Source of the DNA: an uncultured Spirochaetales bacterium
GTDB taxonomy: Bacteria > Spirochaetota > Spirochaetia > Treponematales > Treponemataceae
Assembly (NCBI GenBank): GCA_946061495.1
Contig: CAMGSV010000136.1
Coordinates: forward strand, 1-7,092
Reading direction: 5' to 3'
DNA: 7,092 nt
The notes under the pieces are model-generated. The model made no database searches, had not been told where the DNA came from, and was given only the letters and a program-made list of their open reading frames with translations. Numbering within the stretch: position 1 is the stretch's first letter; each line of letters opens with the position of its first letter. Of this stretch, positions 4,306 to 7,092 are shown one piece after another. A program made the translations under genes and the position numbers.

Positions 4306-5448
4306 ATGAATATAGCCGCACGTGCCGTTCATTCAAATATACTGACCGTTCCCGCTGAGGCCCAAGGGCTTGGTGGGGACGGCTTTGCTTTTATGCGGGT
4401 GGTGGAACAAACCAGTCCCGGCAGCTACAAGATTTCCCTTGGGGGGAGGCTTTTGGAGGCCCGCTCCAACCTCGTTTTGGAACCTGGCACCTTCCTGCGG
4501 GTGGAGATTCGGACTCTGGCAGGCCAGGTGCTGCTGGTGCCTGAATTCACCAAACCCCAGGCTTTGTCGCAGCTGTTCCGTTTTACGGAAGGCTCCTTCC
4601 AGGCGGGAGACATTCCCCAGCGGCTGGCCCAGAATCTGGCTGCCTTAGGCCTGCCGGTGGATGGTGTTTCCGGCCGGCTTTTTTCCATGATGCAGCAGCT
4701 GGGACTTCGTTTTGATGGAAGGAGGATGCGGCGGGCCTACCGTATTGCATCCCAGTTTCCCGGACGGGAAAGTCAGGCTGCCGAGGTGGCCTTGATGCTT
4801 TTGGAAAAGGGAGTGGAGGCGGACAGTGTCATGGTGGCCTCCCTGTTGTCCATGATGCTGGGGGATGGAGGGGGCTTTCGTCACCACCAACAGGAGCATC
4901 CTTGGGAGGACACCGCTTTTCAGGAGAAAGTGGTGTCTGATGGCCCTGCAGAGGACTTTGGTGGCCTCCAGCGGCTGGTGGAGGAGCTGTACGGCTGTTC
5001 TGTGGCCTCTTTGGGAGGTGCTTCCCTGCAGGTCTCCTCCTTGCAGGGGTCTTCTCTGAAAACTCGATCCGTGAAGGAAGGCCTCCTGACTATGGTAAAC
5101 CATATTGCCACCGGAACCCTCCACTGGCTTGTGGTGCCCTTTTCCCTGCCACTGGAAGCGAAGGGAAATGAGCTTTTGGGTAATATTAGAGTTTTATTGA
5201 ACCTTGATTCTAAAAAGTTGCTTAAAATATGTATTACTGCCCAGTCTCCCTCGTCACAATACGCTTTCATAGTGTATTATGGAAAGAATCTTGTGAAAGC
5301 AGTGGAATATGCCCCTGGCGGCGAGGGCTGGCAGCGGGCTCTGGAGGTGCTTTTTCCCGGAGTGCCGGTGGTTTGTCGGCCTGTGGAGGGGATGGGGCTT
5401 TTTTGTGATCCATCCCATGAACTGGCCAGCTGTAATCTGGAGGCATAG
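4306..5448 (+). CDS. FliK-like (flagellar hook-length control type) protein, YlqG position
   Basis: A 380-residue protein whose N-terminal region (about residues 10-80) alternates short beta-strand segments such as YKISLGGRLLEARSNLVLEPG, a pattern seen at the start of many FliK-like proteins. The C-terminal region (about 270-355: HWLVVPFSL, GNIRVLLNLDSKKLLKICI, FIVYYGKN) resembles the FliK C-terminal core that engages FlhB during export switching. A low-complexity linker at 233-252 consists of four five-residue repeats. The gene is followed at once by a stand-alone FlhB C-terminal-domain gene, the same pairing as ylqG-ylqH in the Bacillus operon. It could be a second FliK-like switch factor; direct evidence is lacking. 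The ATG at 4306 has no Shine-Dalgarno and follows a T-run; a TTG at 4258 would extend it by 16 residues but also lacks a good site. Confidence 0.6.
   Translation: MNIAARAVHSNILTVPAEAQGLGGDGFAFMRVVEQTSPGSYKISLGGRLLEARSNLVLEPGTFLRVEIRTLAGQVLLVPEFTKPQALSQLFRFTEGSFQAGDIPQRLAQNLAALGLPVDGVSGRLFSMMQQLGLRFDGRRMRRAYRIASQFPGRESQAAEVALMLLEKGVEADSVMVASLLSMMLGDGGGFRHHQQEHPWEDTAFQEKVVSDGPAEDFGGLQRLVEELYGCSVASLGGASLQVSSLQGSSLKTRSVKEGLLTMVNHIATGTLHWLVVPFSLPLEAKGNELLGNIRVLLNLDSKKLLKICITAQSPSSQYAFIVYYGKNLVKAVEYAPGGEGWQRALEVLFPGVPVVCRPVEGMGLFCDPSHELASCNLEA
5002..5061 (+). repeat. Four degenerate 15-bp tandem repeats in the FliK-like gene
   Basis: In frame, the four units encode VASLG, GASLQ, VSSLQ and GSSLK, each with the Ser-Leu pair at positions 3-4. 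The DNA copies are diverged, so this is an old or selected amino-acid repeat in what is probably a flexible linker. Confidence 0.6.
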
Positions 5449-5714
5449 TGGAGCAGAAGAAACGGGCCATTGCCCTCCAGTATCCCGAGGGGGCGGAGGC
5501 TCCCTTTATTGCGCTGAACGTGGGGGGAGCCATTGCCGAGAAGGTGCTGCGGATAGCCCAGGAAAAGAATATCCCTGTGGAGCGGAATGCGGTGCTGGCC
5601 CATACCCTGTCCCTGTGTCAGGTGGGTTCCTACATTCCTGAGGAGACCTACGAGGTGCTGGCCAAAATCTTTGCATTCATAAAAAAAAGAGAGGATGAGC
5701 ATGCCGAAGCATGA
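5448..5714 (+). CDS. Stand-alone FlhB C-terminal-domain protein (FlhX/YlqH type)
   Basis: This 88-residue protein matches the cytoplasmic C-terminal domain of the flagellar export-gate protein FlhB/EscU, after the autocleavage site: RAIALQYPEG, IAEKVLRIAQEKNIPVERNAVLAHTLSLCQVGSYIPEETYEVLAKIFAFI. The membrane segments and the NPTH cleavage motif of FlhB are absent, so it cannot be the export gate itself. Known small FlhB-C homologues in Bacillus (YlqH) and others can partly replace that domain in substrate switching. The GTG at 5448 overlaps the stop codon of the FliK-like gene, with GGAGG four bases upstream. It overlaps the next gene by 14 bases. The pairing suggests both work at the same export-switch step. 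Confidence 0.88.
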   Translation: MEQKKRAIALQYPEGAEAPFIALNVGGAIAEKVLRIAQEKNIPVERNAVLAHTLSLCQVGSYIPEETYEVLAKIFAFIKKREDEHAEA

Positions 5715-5955
5715 AAGGATGATCAATACGAAGGATCTCTGGGTTGGAGCAATTTTTTCCGAACCCCTGTTCTTTGACGACGGAAAGCACATGTTCCTGG
5801 CCAGTGAGATGCCCTTAAGCCAGGGACTTCTAGACATCCTCCATGACTGGAATATTCCCTTTGTGCTGACCAGCGGGTTGGAGCTGCTGCCTCCGGTGGA
5901 CGAGGAGGGGTGTGAAGACTATGAGGAAATCCCTGAGCTGGAGTCTGTGGGCTAG
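5701..5955 (+). CDS. Small protein resembling the N-terminal domain of HD-GYP-type proteins
   Basis: This 84-residue protein begins MINTKDLWVGAIFSEPLFFD after a short leader and continues DDGKHMFLASEMPLSQGLLDILHDWNIPFVLTSG. That matches the pattern 'L-x-P/V-G-M-x-L-x-x-P-V-x-x-x-D-G-x-x-L-L-x-x-x-x-x-L-T-x-x-x-L-x-x-L-x-x-x-x-I-x-x-V-x-V' found ahead of HD-GYP phosphodiesterase domains. The catalytic domain is missing: an acidic tail (DEEGCEDYEEIPELE) ends in a stop and yraN follows directly. It is either a natural stand-alone adaptor or what remains of a longer protein. The start at 5701 is preferred because GAGAGG lies six bases before it; an ATG at 5695 touches that site. It overlaps the FlhB-C-like gene by 14 bases. 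Function unknown. Confidence 0.75.
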   Translation: MPKHERMINTKDLWVGAIFSEPLFFDDGKHMFLASEMPLSQGLLDILHDWNIPFVLTSGLELLPPVDEEGCEDYEEIPELESVG

Positions 5956-5956
5956 G

Positions 5957-6334
5957 ATGAAGTCCGGCGGCATGGAAAGCTACCAGCGGGGGAGAGAGGG
6001 GGAGCGGCGGGCTGCAGAGTACCTTTCCCAGCAGGGATACGAGATTTTATTTAAAAATTGGAGGACAAGAACCGGCGAAATCGATATAATAGCCTTCAAG
6101 GAGCCCTTCCTGGTGTTCGTGGAGGTCAAGACATTTCCCCATGGAGATGTGGCCATGTTGGAGCAGGTTCTGGGTGAAATCAAGCGGAAAAGAATCATCG
6201 AAACGGCTAAATATTTTGTACAGACGGTTCGACAATATAGTAACAGCTACATAAGATTTGATGTGCTTATTGTTGATATGCCTGGGCTTCCCCCATTGTA
6301 TCACATAGAAAATGCCTTTTCGGAGAATTCATAA
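5957..6334 (+). CDS. YraN/UPF0102 family protein (endonuclease-like fold)
   Basis: This 125-residue protein carries the YraN signature: GREGERRAAEYLSQQGYEIL (residues 12-31), then TGEIDIIA (Glu41, Asp43) and LVFVEVKT (Glu56, Lys58). The D-ExK arrangement is that of restriction-endonuclease-like nucleases. Its cellular role is not established, though family members often lie beside rnhB or trmD-rplS operons. The ATG at 5957 starts one base after the previous stop, which suits translational coupling, but no clear Shine-Dalgarno is seen; the in-frame ATG at 5972 is an alternative. The second half is visibly AT-richer than neighbouring genes. The stop overlaps the next start by one base. Confidence 0.88.
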   Translation: MKSGGMESYQRGREGERRAAEYLSQQGYEILFKNWRTRTGEIDIIAFKEPFLVFVEVKTFPHGDVAMLEQVLGEIKRKRIIETAKYFVQTVRQYSNSYIRFDVLIVDMPGLPPLYHIENAFSENS

Positions 6335-6498
6335 TGTCCGCTACGAAAGAAAATCCTAAGAAAGCCGTCAGGGCAGCAAGGGTGCGTGAACTGCAAGACA
6401 AAGTATATGAACCTACGTATATGGACGCTGCAATTCAACGTATTGCCCTTGTATTGAGCCGAAAACTGGTGGAAAACAAGAGTTCTGGAAGGACATAG
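6334..6498 (+). CDS. Small protein of 54 residues, unknown function
   Basis: The ATG overlaps the yraN stop by one base (TAATG), and GGAG (6322-6325) lies eight bases upstream, a good ribosome site. The product is basic and probably helical: MSATKENPKKAVRAARVREL, then a middle segment with VYEPTYMDAAIQRIALVLSR. It contains no cysteines, membrane segments or motifs I recognise. The next gene begins six bases after its stop. The tight coupling on both sides supports a real gene. I do not recognise the family. Confidence 0.7.
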   Translation: MSATKENPKKAVRAARVRELQDKVYEPTYMDAAIQRIALVLSRKLVENKSSGRT

Positions 6499-6504
6499 CG
6501 AGGA

Positions 6505-7014
6505 ATGGAACGTTCAGGAAACGGCCGCAGGAACAACAAGCGGAATGGAAGTGGCCGCTCCCGGGAAGAGGGGCGGAAGAAGAATGAGAGGCGTGGCGGG
6601 AATCGTCATCAGGAGGCACGCTCAGGCGGAAGGAAGAACGAGGTAAAGCTGCCGCAGCACGTCCATGAGGGCATGCAGAAAGACCTGGAGGCGATAAAGG
6701 AGCTGAAGCAGCGGGCAATTGTGTGCAGCAAGTGCGGAAAGAGGATTGAGGACATTTCCTCTGCACTGGCAGACAAGAATACCGGCGCCCCGGTGCATTT
6801 TGACTGTGTGCTGGAGGAGTTGCAGCAGCGGGAGCCGTTGCAGGAGAACCAGCGGGTAACGTATATTGGTCAGGGACGCTTTGCGGTGGTGCACTTTCCC
6901 AATGCCCACGACACGAAGAATTTCTCCATTGTGAGGATAATCGAGTGGGAGGAGCGGGACAAGAAGTTTGATTGGCGGCAAGAAATTGCTGGCATGTATA
7001 GCCAAGTTCACTAG
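6505..7014 (+). CDS. Basic-tailed protein with a Cys/His zinc-site pattern
   Basis: This 169-residue protein has two parts. Residues 1-46 are rich in Arg, Asn, Gly and Lys (RNNKRNGSGRSREEGRKKNE), surely disordered and suited to binding nucleic acid. From residue 70 a folded part begins with AIVCSKCGKRIEDISSALAD (Cys74, Cys77) and VHFDCVLEEL (His98, Cys101), a Cx2C-Hx2C set able to hold one zinc ion. The following strands (RVTYIGQGRFAVVHF, FSIVRIIEWEE) suggest a small beta-sheet. The architecture suggests an RNA- or ribosome-associated protein, fitting a ribosomal operon, but I do not recognise a named family. The start at 6505 lacks a clear Shine-Dalgarno; the upstream gene ends six bases before, so coupling is likely. 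Confidence 0.75.
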   Translation: MERSGNGRRNNKRNGSGRSREEGRKKNERRGGNRHQEARSGGRKNEVKLPQHVHEGMQKDLEAIKELKQRAIVCSKCGKRIEDISSALADKNTGAPVHFDCVLEELQQREPLQENQRVTYIGQGRFAVVHFPNAHDTKNFSIVRIIEWEERDKKFDWRQEIAGMYSQVH

Positions 7015-7092
7015 CATGAAAAAAGGACTGGAGGAATCGAGGCCACTGAAAAAGGTCTCCAATTTTAAGGCCTGAAAAAAAAAGCCAGATTT

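Noticed and set aside
4645..5124. Minus-strand open frame opposite the FliK-like gene
   Set aside because: Shadow frame with low-complexity His/Gln/Gly content and no domain; the plus gene explains the region.
7029..7066. TGGAG/CTCCA stem followed by TTTT as operon terminator
   Set aside because: Only five pairs with a 23-base loop; too weak to call.
7017..7076. A 19-codon frame after the zinc-site gene
   Set aside because: Too short, no good ribosome site and no further context at the window edge; cannot be told from chance.
1..7092. CRISPR arrays, tRNA/rRNA genes, insertion sequences
   Set aside because: No regularly spaced repeats, tRNA-like cloverleaf, rRNA sequence or transposase was seen on either strand.

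Overview
The window most likely comes from a spirochaete, probably a mid-GC Treponema. This is inferred from gene order and protein character; no database search was possible. The main evidence is one plus-strand run of genes: rpsP, khpA, rimM, trmD, rplS, a FliK-like protein, a stand-alone FlhB C-terminal-domain protein, a small HD-GYP-N-terminal-like protein, yraN, a 54-residue protein, and a protein with a basic tail and a Cys/His zinc-site pattern.

Layout. Positions 1-1743 are accessory and read on the minus strand. From the right they hold an NlpC/P60-type lipoprotein, a minimal nucleotidyltransferase of the MntA antitoxin type, a 19-codon broken remnant of its HEPN/HepT-like partner, and the N-terminal part of a probable HNH-endonuclease-family protein that runs off the left edge. 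Positions 1744-1971 form a divergent intergenic region. It has a strong sigma70-type promoter for the ribosomal operon, an 11-bp perfect inverted repeat spanning that promoter, and two back-to-back hairpins at the start of the predicted mRNA leader. Positions 1972-4232 are the tightly packed translation operon (S16, KhpA, RimM, TrmD, L19). Positions 4306-7014 continue on the same strand with overlapping or nearly touching genes. The last 78 bases hold no gene I can support.

How the genes work together. RimM and TrmD serve 30S maturation and tRNA m1G37 methylation beside two ribosomal proteins, and KhpA is a small RNA-binding protein. The next pair, FliK-like then FlhB-C-like, resembles the ylqG-ylqH pair at the end of the matching Bacillus operon and suggests a flagellar-export role read from the same transcript. 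The rest of the operon is a nuclease-fold protein (YraN) and three small or poorly known proteins.

I see no clear new biological system. The points most worth checking are the dyad and structured leader at rpsP, the antitoxin left without an intact toxin, promoter -10 boxes placed exactly for leaderless mRNAs, the Asp-to-Glu change at the TrmD general-base position, and the two uncharacterised small proteins at the operon end.
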